Positions 17,402 to 24,170 of a stretch of DNA of 64,000 nt are shown here, in pieces. The translations under genes and the position numbers were made by a program. Source of the stretch: Hyphomicrobiales bacterium (GTDB taxonomy: Bacteria; Pseudomonadota; Alphaproteobacteria; Rhizobiales; Rhizobiaceae); contig UBXG01000019.1 in NCBI GenBank assembly GCA_900469475.1, positions 310,001 through 374,000 on the forward strand, in the 5' to 3' direction. Each line of letters starts with the position of its first letter. Position 1 is the stretch's first letter. The notes beneath the pieces are model-generated. The model ran no database searches. It was not told the DNA's origin and worked only from the letters and a program-made list of their open reading frames with translations.

Positions 17402-18760
17402 TCAGGCGACTGCAGCGGCCGCCTTGGCGGCAGCGAGCGCACGGTTGATGGATTCGGCCGCGTCGCGACCCTGTGCCACGGCCGAGACCGTCAGGTCATC
17501 GCCGCCAAGCACGCAGTCGCCGCCTGCCCATACGCCTTCGATCGAGGTTCGGCCTTCGCCATCGATGGCGATGCGGCCGGATTCCATGCGCAGCGCGCCG
17601 AGGCCCGATGCCTCGAACGTCTGGCCGATCGCCTTGAAGATCTGGTCGGCAGCGATGACGCCGACATCGCCGGTACCAACGAGCTTGCCGTCACGCAGCT
17701 CGGTATATTCGACCTCGATACCGGCGACTTTGCCGTCCTTGTCGAGGATGCGCTTTGGGGCGAGCCAGTGACGGATGATGACGCCCTTGGAGGTGGCCAG
17801 ATCCTGCTCGAATTCCGAGGCGTTCATGTGCTCCTTGCCGCGGCGATAGCAGATCGTCACTTCTTCGGCGCCAAGCAGTTTTGCCTGCACAGCCGCATCG
17901 ATCGCGGTCATGCCACCGCCGAGAACGACGACGCGGCGGCCGATGGCGATATCGGCTTTGTTGCCGGCCTGGCGAAGGTCGGCGATATAGGCGACGGCAT
18001 CGGCGACACCATCGAGATCCTCGCCTTCGGCGCGCAGCGCGTTGACGCCGGCAAGGCCGAGGCCGAGGAAGACGGCGTCATATTGCTGGGAGAGGTCGGA
18101 AAGGCTGAAATCGCGGCCGAGCGCCTGGCCGTTCTTGACCTCGATGCCGCCGATCGCAAGCACGTAATCGACTTCCTTCTGAGCGAAGTCGTCGACTGCC
18201 TTGTAGGTGGCGATGCCGTATTCGTTCAGGCCGCCGGCCTTTTCGCGGGCGTCGAAGATGGTGACGTCATGGCCGTTAACCGCGAGGCGATGGGCGCAGG
18301 CGAGGCCTGCTGGGCCGGCGCCGATGACGGCGATCTTCTTGCCGGTTGACGCGGCGCGCGAATAGAACTGCTTGTTCTCAGCCATCGCCGCGTCGGTCGC
18401 GTAGCGCTGCAGCCGGCCGATCTCGACGGGGCGCTCTTCGGCAGTGTTGCGTACGCAAGCCTGCTCGCAGAGCTGTTCGGTGGGACAGACGCGGGCGCAC
18501 ATGCCGCCGAGGATGTTCTGATCGAAGATCGTCTTGGCCGAGCCGATCGGATTACCCGTCGAGATCTGGCGGATGAACATCGGAATGTCGATGGAGGTGG
18601 GACAGGCCGTCATGCACGGCGCGTCGTAGCAGAAATAACAGCGGTCGGATGCGACCAGCGCCTCATGCTTGGTGAGGCGCGGGTGAAGATCGGAAAAGTT
18701 TGCATCATATTCGGCGGGCGTGAGCCTGCCTTTATGAATCCCAGTTTCCAGTCGTCCCAT
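17402..18760 (-). CDS. preT: NAD-dependent dihydropyrimidine dehydrogenase, subunit PreT
   Basis: A 452-residue FAD and iron-sulfur subunit that passes electrons from NADH to PreA. N-terminal cysteines CYFCYDAPCMTACP (41-54) and CARVCPTEQLCEQACVRN (88-105) ligate clusters. GAGPAG near 147-152 binds FAD, and VVVLGGGMTAIDAAVQ marks the NAD site. The C-terminal GGDCVLGGDDLTVSAVAQG is the usual FAD-domain closure of GltD-like proteins. First gene of preTA; a RutR-like palindrome lies 58 bases upstream of the start. Confidence 0.96.
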   Translation of the reverse strand: MGRLETGIHKGRLTPAEYDANFSDLHPRLTKHEALVASDRCYFCYDAPCMTACPTSIDIPMFIRQISTGNPIGSAKTIFDQNILGGMCARVCPTEQLCEQACVRNTAEERPVEIGRLQRYATDAAMAENKQFYSRAASTGKKIAVIGAGPAGLACAHRLAVNGHDVTIFDAREKAGGLNEYGIATYKAVDDFAQKEVDYVLAIGGIEVKNGQALGRDFSLSDLSQQYDAVFLGLGLAGVNALRAEGEDLDGVADAVAYIADLRQAGNKADIAIGRRVVVLGGGMTAIDAAVQAKLLGAEEVTICYRRGKEHMNASEFEQDLATSKGVIIRHWLAPKRILDKDGKVAGIEVEYTELRDGKLVGTGDVGVIAADQIFKAIGQTFEASGLGALRMESGRIAIDGEGRTSIEGVWAGGDCVLGGDDLTVSAVAQGRDAAESINRALAAAKAAAAVA

Positions 18761-18817
18761 TGAAGTTCCCTCTTATAGTAAACGGCTAGTGCCGGAACGG
18801 TAACTCAGCTTAAAAAA

Positions 18818-18833
18818 TTTATCAAACGGTAAA
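18818..18833. promoter_or_regulatory. RutR-like operator upstream of preTA
   Basis: TTTATCAAACGGTAAA has the same half-site GGTAAA and four-base spacer as the element at 15119-15134, with a left half one base from the ideal TTTACC. Position 58-73 bases ahead of the preT start suits a promoter-overlapping operator. Confidence 0.65.
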
Positions 18834-19070
18834 ATTTTGGAGGCAAAGCGTGCGGCTGGGCGTTCTTCAACCATGGAAGAACTAATTCAGGAGGGTGCCC
18901 GATCATTGCTTTAAGCATATGATTTAAATAGATTTTTACTTTCTTGGAGCAAGGCCCCAAAGAGATCGGGGTGCGATGAGGATGACGAGCACCCGCCTAT
19001 GGGCCGATAAGCATCATCTCTGCGGTCGCGCTGAAATGTGAAAAACTGATGAATTTTTTGGGGTCTGCAT

Positions 19071-19095
19071 GGAACCAAGGCCGTGCAGCATCGTT
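19071..19095 (+). promoter_or_regulatory. EcfG (general stress sigma factor) promoter of a small RNA
   Basis: GGAAC (19071-19075), a 16-base spacer and CGTT (19092-19095) match the alphaproteobacterial EcfG/RpoE2 promoter GGAAC-N16/17-cgTT. No ORF follows; the transcript would run into the structured RNA and terminator ending near 19223. Three further matches with the same architecture serve stress genes nearby. Confidence 0.8.
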
Positions 19096-19100
19096 ATGTC

Positions 19101-19223
19101 GATGTCCTGACGATGATCGCATCTCCCGATGCACGCCCAATACGTCTCAGGACTTTTACTCACGGTCCCCTCCCGATGAGTGCAAAGCAGCCAGTGCGCC
19201 GCCCTCGCACTGGCTGTTTTATT
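19101..19223 (+). ncRNA. Candidate EcfG-dependent trans-acting small RNA (GsrN-like)
   Basis: An RNA of about 120 bases is predicted between the EcfG promoter (start 6-8 bases after CGTT) and a strong terminator. An outer stem GTCCTGA (19104-19110) pairs exactly with TCAGGAC (19147-19153). It encloses the hairpin GCATC-TCCC-GATGC (19119-19132). A second hairpin, ACTCA (19158-19162) with TGAGT (19177-19181), exposes a loop with CCCCTCCC. C-rich loops of this kind pair with Shine-Dalgarno sequences. Caulobacter GsrN is a stress-sigma-dependent sRNA with a C-rich targeting loop. The equivalence is inferred from promoter, structure and location, not from an alignment. Confidence 0.72.
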
Positions 19224-19225
19224 TT
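19189..19225 (+). terminator. Rho-independent terminator of the small RNA
   Basis: A perfect 10-bp stem AGCCAGTGCG / CGCACTGGCT (19189-19198 with 19206-19215) with a 7-base loop is followed by GTTTTATTTT. No plus-strand coding region ends here, which is what points to a non-coding transcript. It is convergent with the kinase gene ending at 19242. Confidence 0.92.
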
Positions 19226-19241
19226 GTCGCTGTTATCAGCC

Positions 19242-20273
19242 TCAGCGGCGTCTCAGGATTTCATATTCAGTTTCGGGAATGGTGATCCGATAGCCGATGC
19301 TTCCGTCGTCAATGGCGAAGTCGGCGCGGCCGTTCATGGATGTCGGTACGACGCGCTCAAGCACCGTTCGGCTGAAGCTGTTGTCTTCGAACTCGTGATC
19401 GGAGGTTGTGTAGAATCGTTCCAACCATGCCACTTCGATCGCCTTCTTGCCGTCGAGTTCGGCTTCCCTGCAGTTCAGCGTGATGCTGGTTGCGCCGGTC
19501 GAGATGGCGCCGTGAGATGCGGAATTGACGATGAGCTCATGCAGAGCAAGGCCCAGATGCACGGCCGCATTGGGCGTCAGATGGGCGTTGATGCCATAGA
19601 TCGGCATGGGCACGCCGGCATCGGGCCAATAGGGTGCGAACTGCTTTTCCGCCAGTTCGAAGAGATAGGCGCCCCGCCAGCTGGAATCGGTGATGAGATC
19701 CTGCGAATTCGACAGGGATTGCAGGCGACCGCGGAACTTGATGAGGAAATTGTCGACGGAAAGCGTGTGGCGGGCCGTCTGCGTGGCGATGCCCTGAATG
19801 ATGGCGAGCAGGTTCTTGGAGCGGTGCGACAATTCGCGCAGCAGCGACTTCAGCACTTTTTCGCGGTGGCGGCTTTCGGTGATTTCCGAGATGACCGACA
19901 GCACGCCTTGCGGCTTGCGCCCGCCGACTCGCTCTATTTTCAGTTCATAGATGCGTATGCCGTCGCCGCTGGCGATTTCGACCTCGGCGGTTGCCGGCCT
20001 GCCGCTGTCGAGCACGCCGCGCTTCAATCGGGAAAGATGCTCGCCGTCCTTTTCGCCGAAGAGATGTGAATCATTCCCGCCTATGACGACAGACGGCTGC
20101 AGATGATCCGGCAGATTGTCGGCATAACGGATCGAGAGATTTACATCCTGAAACAGAACGGACACACTGGCGCTCGCGAGCGCCCGCTCCATCAGAGCGG
20201 CCTTGCCTTCCAAACTCAAAGGCGCGCCGGGTAATGGTTCAGACGTATTCACCGGCTTGCCTTTCACACGCAT
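19242..20273 (-). CDS. HWE-family sensor histidine kinase, likely partner of PhyR
   Basis: A 343-residue soluble kinase. Residues about 30-135 form a PAS-type sensor domain (ASVSVLFQDVNLSIRYADN to GVLSVISEITESRHRE). The H-box is LLRELSHRSKNLLAIIQGIA, the N-box ALHELIVNSASHGA, and the W-x-E signature of HWE kinases is in IEVAWLERF. No TM segment is seen. It follows phyR on the same strand by 147 bases. Kinases of this class (for example RsiC in S. meliloti) act on PhyR-type regulators, so it probably feeds the general stress cascade. Its signal is unknown. Confidence 0.9.
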   Translation of the reverse strand: MRVKGKPVNTSEPLPGAPLSLEGKAALMERALASASVSVLFQDVNLSIRYADNLPDHLQPSVVIGGNDSHLFGEKDGEHLSRLKRGVLDSGRPATAEVEIASGDGIRIYELKIERVGGRKPQGVLSVISEITESRHREKVLKSLLRELSHRSKNLLAIIQGIATQTARHTLSVDNFLIKFRGRLQSLSNSQDLITDSSWRGAYLFELAEKQFAPYWPDAGVPMPIYGINAHLTPNAAVHLGLALHELIVNSASHGAISTGATSITLNCREAELDGKKAIEVAWLERFYTTSDHEFEDNSFSRTVLERVVPTSMNGRADFAIDDGSIGYRITIPETEYEILRRR

Positions 20274-20420
20274 TTTGGGAACCCCGCCGATAGGGCGTTC
20301 CCATTCGTAACAACTTGAACCGACCTATAGAATCGTCCCGGATAACAGTCGGTAAACCGGCCGTTTCGCACACAAACGCCCGGTCATGGTCTTTGTTCCG
20401 CCGCAGGGTTTTCACTTGAA

Positions 20421-21215
20421 TCAGGCAGCCACCTTTGTGGTTTCGTTAAAGAAGAGTGCCTGGCTGATGAGGGCCTTCACCATGTCTGGATTGAAAGGCT
20501 TGGTCACAAGGAAGGTCGGCTCTGGCCGTTCGCCCGTCAGCAGCCGCTCCGGGAAGGCAGTAATGAAAATCACCGGGATGCTGGCAGTCTTGAGGATGTC
20601 GTTTACGGCATCGATGCCGGAGCTGCCGTCGGCAAGTTGGATATCGGCAAGCACCATGCTCGGTTTCGTCGCATTGTAGAGCGCGACCGCTTCCGCGTGT
20701 GTACGGGCAATGCCGGTAACGCGATGGCCGAGGCTTTCCACCATCTGCTCGATATCCATCGCGATCAGCGGTTCGTCCTCGATGATCATGATATCAGTCG
20801 CCACCTGGCGGGAGATTTCCTGGGAAGCAGTGTCAAGCAGGTGCATCGCGTCGCTTTCCGAAACGTCAAGGATATCGGCGATCTCGCCGAGGCGGAAACT
20901 TTCAACGGAGGCAAGCAGGAATGCCTGTCGAGCAAGCGGCGAAACCTTGGAAAGGTTCACGGTGGCGCGCTGTTCCCAGGCAAAGGGAGATGCCGGTTCA
21001 GTAATCTGAAGTGTTACGGAACCGAACAGCTTGGTGAACAGTTTATAGAGCGCGACACGGTCGCTGTCCGTGTCCGGAAAGATGGATATGTCGGCGATGA
21101 TGGCTTCCAAAACCGCAGCAACATAGGCGTCCCCCGACGTCTGCGTTCCGGTCAAGGCACGTGAATAGCGCCGCAAGTAAGGAAGATGCGGCGCAATGCG
21201 TGTGGAAAGTGTCAT
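20421..21215 (-). CDS. phyR: General stress response anti-anti-sigma regulator PhyR
   Basis: A 264-residue protein made of an EcfG-like sigma domain (about 1-135, without promoter-binding ability in this family) fused to a receiver domain (about 140-260). The phospho-acceptor is the Asp in MVLADIQLADGSSG (D191 from the ATG at 21215), with acidic pocket IIEDEP and conserved Lys in FLVTKPF. On phosphorylation the sigma-like domain binds NepR and frees EcfG. The ATG at 21215 is preferred over the preceding TTG. The gene has its own EcfG-type promoter on the minus strand. Confidence 0.96.
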   Translation of the reverse strand: MTLSTRIAPHLPYLRRYSRALTGTQTSGDAYVAAVLEAIIADISIFPDTDSDRVALYKLFTKLFGSVTLQITEPASPFAWEQRATVNLSKVSPLARQAFLLASVESFRLGEIADILDVSESDAMHLLDTASQEISRQVATDIMIIEDEPLIAMDIEQMVESLGHRVTGIARTHAEAVALYNATKPSMVLADIQLADGSSGIDAVNDILKTASIPVIFITAFPERLLTGERPEPTFLVTKPFNPDMVKALISQALFFNETTKVAA

Positions 21216-21279
21216 CAATGGCTCCCGCCTTTTATAACATTCTAATTAAATACAGCCCAAAGGCCGCAACAACTAAGAA

Positions 21280-21304
21280 AACGTCAGTTGAGTAAAAAAG
21301 TTCC
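21280..21304 (-). promoter_or_regulatory. EcfG promoter of phyR
   Basis: On the minus strand GGAAC (21304-21300), a 16-base spacer and CGTT (21283-21280) form a full EcfG promoter 65 bases upstream of the phyR start. It implies positive feedback of the stress sigma factor on phyR. Confidence 0.8.
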
Positions 21305-21312
21305 TCTTTGTC

Positions 21313-21337
21313 GGAACTTTTTTTAGGCAGTCGCATT
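21313..21337 (+). promoter_or_regulatory. EcfG promoter of nepR-ecfG
   Basis: GGAAC (21313-21317), 16 bases and CATT (21334-21337) fit the EcfG promoter with one change in the -10 box. The -35 box is only 8 bases from the -35 box of the divergent phyR promoter. The start codon of nepR is 137 bases downstream, leaving a long leader. Confidence 0.7.
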
Positions 21338-21474
21338 ACAATGCTTACAATCAGTGGACCTCAACCTTTACGATTCGTTAGGCATTGTTTTGAATGGGGT
21401 CGATCGGTCTTCCGGACGGGAGATTAGGGCGTCTTATCCATGAACGCGAGAAAAGTGAAAAGCGAGCAGGTTAA

Positions 21475-21681
21475 ATGACTATCCAGAATCACGAGGACGC
21501 AGACAAGAAGACATCGGACCTGCGCGCGGTGGATATCCTCGATCCCAATAATCAGATCGGCAACCGATTGCGCTCGTTTTATGCCGCCGTGCAGGATGAG
21601 GCTATTCCCGATCGCTTTCTCGACCTCTTAGAGAAGCTCGATCGGGCGGAAAGCATGGCCTCGGCAAAGGTCTCCGAATAG
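21475..21681 (+). CDS. nepR: Anti-sigma factor NepR
   Basis: A 68-residue cytoplasmic anti-sigma factor. The conserved NepR core IGNRLRSFYAAVQDEAIPDRFLDLLEKLD (residues about 32-60) forms the two helices that bind either EcfG or the sigma-like domain of PhyR. It is encoded immediately ahead of ecfG (11-base gap), the standard stoichiometric arrangement. The start ATG at 21475 is preceded by GCAGGTTAA. Confidence 0.95.
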   Translation: MTIQNHEDADKKTSDLRAVDILDPNNQIGNRLRSFYAAVQDEAIPDRFLDLLEKLDRAESMASAKVSE

Positions 21682-21692
21682 GAGGGCGCGCC

Positions 21693-22244
21693 ATGGAAAC
21701 GCAAACGAGCTTCAAGCGCGAACTTCTCGCAGCCCTTCCGAGCCTCCGGGCCTTCGCCATTTCGCTGACCGGCCGTCACGACCGGGCGGATGATCTCGTC
21801 CAGGATACGATCATGAAGGCGTGGGCCAAGCAGGATCATTTCGAAATGGGCACCAACATGAAGGCCTGGCTCTTCACCATCCTGCGCAACGAGCTTTACA
21901 GCCAAATGCGCAAGAGCGGCCGTGAGGTGCAGGACAGCGACGGAGTGTTCACGGAATCGATGGCGACGCACCCGCCGCAATATGGCGCTGTCGACCTGCA
22001 GGACTTCCGCAAGGCCCTGGATCAGCTGCCGCCGGATCAGCGCGAAGCCATCATCCTTGTGGGGGCGTCGGGATTTTCCTATGAGGAAGCTGCCGAGATC
22101 TGCGGCTGCGCGGTCGGCACCATCAAGAGCCGCGTCAATCGCGCGCGCCAGCGCCTGCAGGAATTGCTGGATATTTCCGGCGAGGCAGATTTTGGTCCGG
22201 ATGCCACCTCGGCACCGCTGACATCAAAGGCATTCGCTTTCTAG
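21693..22244 (+). CDS. ecfG: General stress ECF sigma factor EcfG (RpoE2)
   Basis: A 183-residue group-15 ECF sigma factor. Region 2 (residues about 15-80) contains DRADDLVQDTIMKAWAKQDHF and the NMKAWLFTILRNELYSQMRK helix. Region 4 (about 105-160) includes LDQLPPDQREAIILVGASGF, then the helix-turn-helix up to GTIKSRVNRARQRL. It directs RNA polymerase to GGAAC/CGTT promoters, four of which are visible within about 4 kb here. Its stop codon TAG is supplied by the first bases of a dispersed repeat. Confidence 0.95.
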   Translation: METQTSFKRELLAALPSLRAFAISLTGRHDRADDLVQDTIMKAWAKQDHFEMGTNMKAWLFTILRNELYSQMRKSGREVQDSDGVFTESMATHPPQYGAVDLQDFRKALDQLPPDQREAIILVGASGFSYEEAAEICGCAVGTIKSRVNRARQRLQELLDISGEADFGPDATSAPLTSKAFAF

Positions 22245-22312
22245 AGCAGTTCCAGCAAAAGTGCGAAGCGGTTTTGCGTCCGGAACGGCGTAGAAACAAG
22301 AAAATGCTCTAA
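22243..22312 (-). repeat. Dispersed rhizobial intergenic repeat, copy 3 (reverse orientation)
   Basis: AGAGCAGTTCCAGCAAAAGT, then GCGAAGCGGTTTTGCGTCCG and GAACGGCGTAGAAACAAG is the reverse complement form of copies at 1160-1240 and 11385-11476. It abuts the ecfG stop codon and is followed by a terminator. Confidence 0.78.
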
Positions 22313-22313
22313 G

Positions 22314-22346
22314 AAAAGGCCCGGCGCTATAAACCGGGCCTTTTAT
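22314..22346 (+). terminator. Rho-independent terminator after nepR-ecfG
   Basis: AAAAGGCCCGG and CCGGGCCTTTT form a perfect 11-bp stem with a 9-base loop (CGCTATAAA), ending in a T-rich tail TTTTAT. It lies about 70 bases after the ecfG stop. Confidence 0.9.
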
Positions 22347-22443
22347 CGTTACAACTTACTTATGGCTTCACAAGCTTCGTGCCAAGTTGTCGGCAAGGCG
22401 ACGATTTTGCTTTGCGGGCGTTTGTCGATTTGGAAATGCCGGA

Positions 22444-22848
22444 TCAATCGTCTTCGTCGCGCGCGCCGAACAGATTTCCGAAGAGAAGAGCGGCGGCGAT
22501 GGCCGCAGTCATCAGCGGTTGCTTGCGCACCAGGCCGAGCGCTGCTGCTGCCATCGATTCCATCGCCAGCAAACGTTCTCGGGCCTGCCGTTTCTCCTGC
22601 TGATTGATGATGGCCATAATGACGAGGACGATCAGCCCTAGCAACAGGGCACCTGCGGCAATCAGCAGGGCAGAAACCGCCCCGCCATAGATCGTTGCCA
22701 GCCAGATGGCTGCCGCTATAAGCGCGAAGGCATAGGCCGTCAGCAGGAGGAGAGCCGCGATCACGATGAAAATACCGTTGCGCTTGGTTCGCGCAACGGT
22801 ACGGTTGAATGTGCCTGACAGGAGCAGGCCGAGAATCGGGGCGATCAT
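22444..22848 (-). CDS. Small membrane protein, YqjE/phage-holin-III-like
   Basis: A 134-residue protein with two strong TM segments (GIFIVIAALLLLTAYAFALIAAAIWLA and SALLIAAGALLLGLIVLVIMA region, about 26-85) and a basic/glutamine patch after them. A further weak hydrophobic stretch (MTAAIAAALLFGNLFGA) is near the C-terminus. It follows the YqjD-like gene by 9 bases, the same pairing as yqjD-yqjE of enteric bacteria, where both are stress-induced and ribosome/membrane associated. Likely stress-regulated through the EcfG promoter of the operon. Function unknown. Confidence 0.8.
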   Translation of the reverse strand: MIAPILGLLLSGTFNRTVARTKRNGIFIVIAALLLLTAYAFALIAAAIWLATIYGGAVSALLIAAGALLLGLIVLVIMAIINQQEKRQARERLLAMESMAAAALGLVRKQPLMTAAIAAALLFGNLFGARDEDD

Positions 22849-22857
22849 CCCGCCACC

Positions 22858-23208
22858 CTAGCGGCGAGACAGAAGCAGAGCGACGGCAAGGCCGAATGCA
22901 GCCGCCGCGCCGATCGTGGCGACGGGATGCTGGCGCACGGTCCTGCGCACTTCGCGCGAACCTCTCGTGTAGCCGCGCTGCAGATCGCGCAGCAGCTCCT
23001 CACCGCGAACCGTCAGATCGTCCAAATTGGATTCGGCGGTCGCACGCAATTTCTTACCATGCCTCGCACCGCTCTCACCGATCAGCTTGGCAAAGGCTGC
23101 AACTTCTTCGCGCAGCGACTCGATTTGATCTTCGATGCTTGCCTCGACATCGTGCAGGCTGCTGCCGTTACGCTTGCCGCGCGCCGAATGAAGGATGGAT
23201 GTAGCCAT
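22858..23208 (-). CDS. DUF883-family (YqjD/ElaB-like) stress protein
   Basis: A 116-residue protein with a coiled-coil/helical N-terminal part (DVEASIEDQIESLREEVAAF to NLDDLTVRGEELLRDLQRG), a basic RRTVRQHPV motif and one C-terminal TM helix (ATIGAAAAFGLAVALLLSRR). This is the DUF883 layout; the E. coli members bind ribosomes at the inner membrane in stationary phase. An EcfG-type promoter lies 116-141 bases upstream, consistent with stress control. Confidence 0.85.
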   Translation of the reverse strand: MATSILHSARGKRNGSSLHDVEASIEDQIESLREEVAAFAKLIGESGARHGKKLRATAESNLDDLTVRGEELLRDLQRGYTRGSREVRRTVRQHPVATIGAAAAFGLAVALLLSRR

Positions 23209-23323
23209 GTTCAGCTCCCTTTCGCTTTGCTTCGGCGCCCGAAGGCACCTCTTATTCGCAATGATCGGAGGTCATTTGACACACCGTTGGTGGTCGCGAC
23301 ATTGATTTCGATCACCCGCTCTC

Positions 23324-23349
23324 AACGCGCGGATGCAACAAAAGGTTCC
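23324..23349 (-). promoter_or_regulatory. EcfG promoter of the yqjD-yqjE-like operon
   Basis: On the minus strand GGAAC (23349-23345), a 17-base spacer and CGTT (23327-23324) give an EcfG consensus promoter in the gap between hmuV and the DUF883 gene, oriented toward the latter. Confidence 0.75.
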
Positions 23350-23371
23350 AGAAGCCGCCGGATCGAGGGCC

Positions 23372-24163
23372 TCAGCCGTCGAGCGCGCTATGAGCGAGGA
23401 CGAATGGAGCACCATCGGCGGGAACCAGATTGACCCGCAAATTGCAGCCGAAGACGTCCTGAAGATGCCGATCGGTCAGCACATCTTCGACCGAACCCCT
23501 GGCCTGCAGCCGGCCACCCTTCAGCAGGACCATCCGGTCGGCAAAAAGTGCAGTGAGATTGAGGTCATGCATGACGGCGATAACGCCGCCGCCCCGCCGG
23601 CAGAATTGCCGGGCAAGCGTCATGATGGTGAGCTGATGACTGATGTCGAGGCTGGAGACCGGCTCATCGAGAAGCAGCCAGCACGGCCTGCCGTCTATGA
23701 TGGGCTCGGAAATCTGACATAGCACCCGGGCGAGCTGCACACGTTGCTGTTCGCCGCCGGAAAGCTCCTGATAGAAGCGACCTTCGAAGCCGTCGAGATC
23801 GACGGCGGCGAGCGCCTCCGTCGCGGTGCGGTCAGCCTGCTCCGGATGACGGTTGCGCCCGCTTGTCAGGCCCATGCGGACAATCTCGCGGACCGTAAAG
23901 GGGAAGGAGATCGAGCTTGCCTGCGGCAGCACGCCCCGCATTTCGGCAAGTTGCCAGGCCTTGAGGCCGGCAATCTCAGTGCCGTTCATTCGGGCGCTGC
24001 CGCGATAGGCGAGTTCGCCGGAAATGGCTTTCATGGTCGTGGTCTTGCCGGAACCGTTCGGCCCGCAGATTGCCGTCAGCGTTCCGGCCTCGGCCGTGAA
24101 GGATATGTCCTCAACGACCGGTTTGCCGGCAAGCCGGACGCTCAGATTCGAAACGTCGATCAT
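23372..24163 (-). CDS. hmuV: Haem ABC transporter ATPase HmuV
   Basis: A 263-residue ATPase powering haem import through HmuU. Walker A GPNGSGKTTTMKA, signature ELSGGEQQRVQLARVL, Walker B WLLLDEPVSSLD and switch His in VIAVMHDLNLTALFAD are intact. The insert DGRPCWLLLDEP between signature and Walker B is typical of HmuV. Last gene of hmuP-S-T-U-V, 7 bases behind hmuU. Confidence 0.95.
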   Translation of the reverse strand: MIDVSNLSVRLAGKPVVEDISFTAEAGTLTAICGPNGSGKTTTMKAISGELAYRGSARMNGTEIAGLKAWQLAEMRGVLPQASSISFPFTVREIVRMGLTSGRNRHPEQADRTATEALAAVDLDGFEGRFYQELSGGEQQRVQLARVLCQISEPIIDGRPCWLLLDEPVSSLDISHQLTIMTLARQFCRRGGGVIAVMHDLNLTALFADRMVLLKGGRLQARGSVEDVLTDRHLQDVFGCNLRVNLVPADGAPFVLAHSALDG

Positions 24164-24170
24164 CGCAGGC

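Noticed and set aside
15991..17448. A 485-codon plus-strand frame opposite preA.
   Set aside because: preA has complete cofactor motifs on the minus strand; the opposite frame is an antisense shadow.
18794..18818. GGAAC at 18794 as an EcfG promoter near preT.
   Set aside because: The bases at the required distance are AAAT, and the orientation points away from preT.
18841..19070. Search for a small gene or promoter between preT and the small RNA.
   Set aside because: Only a short GCCCC/GGGGT hairpin near 18954-18974 and an AT-rich stretch were seen; nothing strong enough to call.
20281..20310. GTTCC upstream of the HWE kinase as another EcfG promoter.
   Set aside because: The minus-strand -35 box GGAAC is present but no CGTT or TT occurs at 16-18 bases, so the promoter match fails.
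22362..22641. Three overlapping short plus-strand frames after the ecfG terminator.
   Set aside because: They lie mostly opposite the YqjE-like membrane protein gene and lack ribosome sites.
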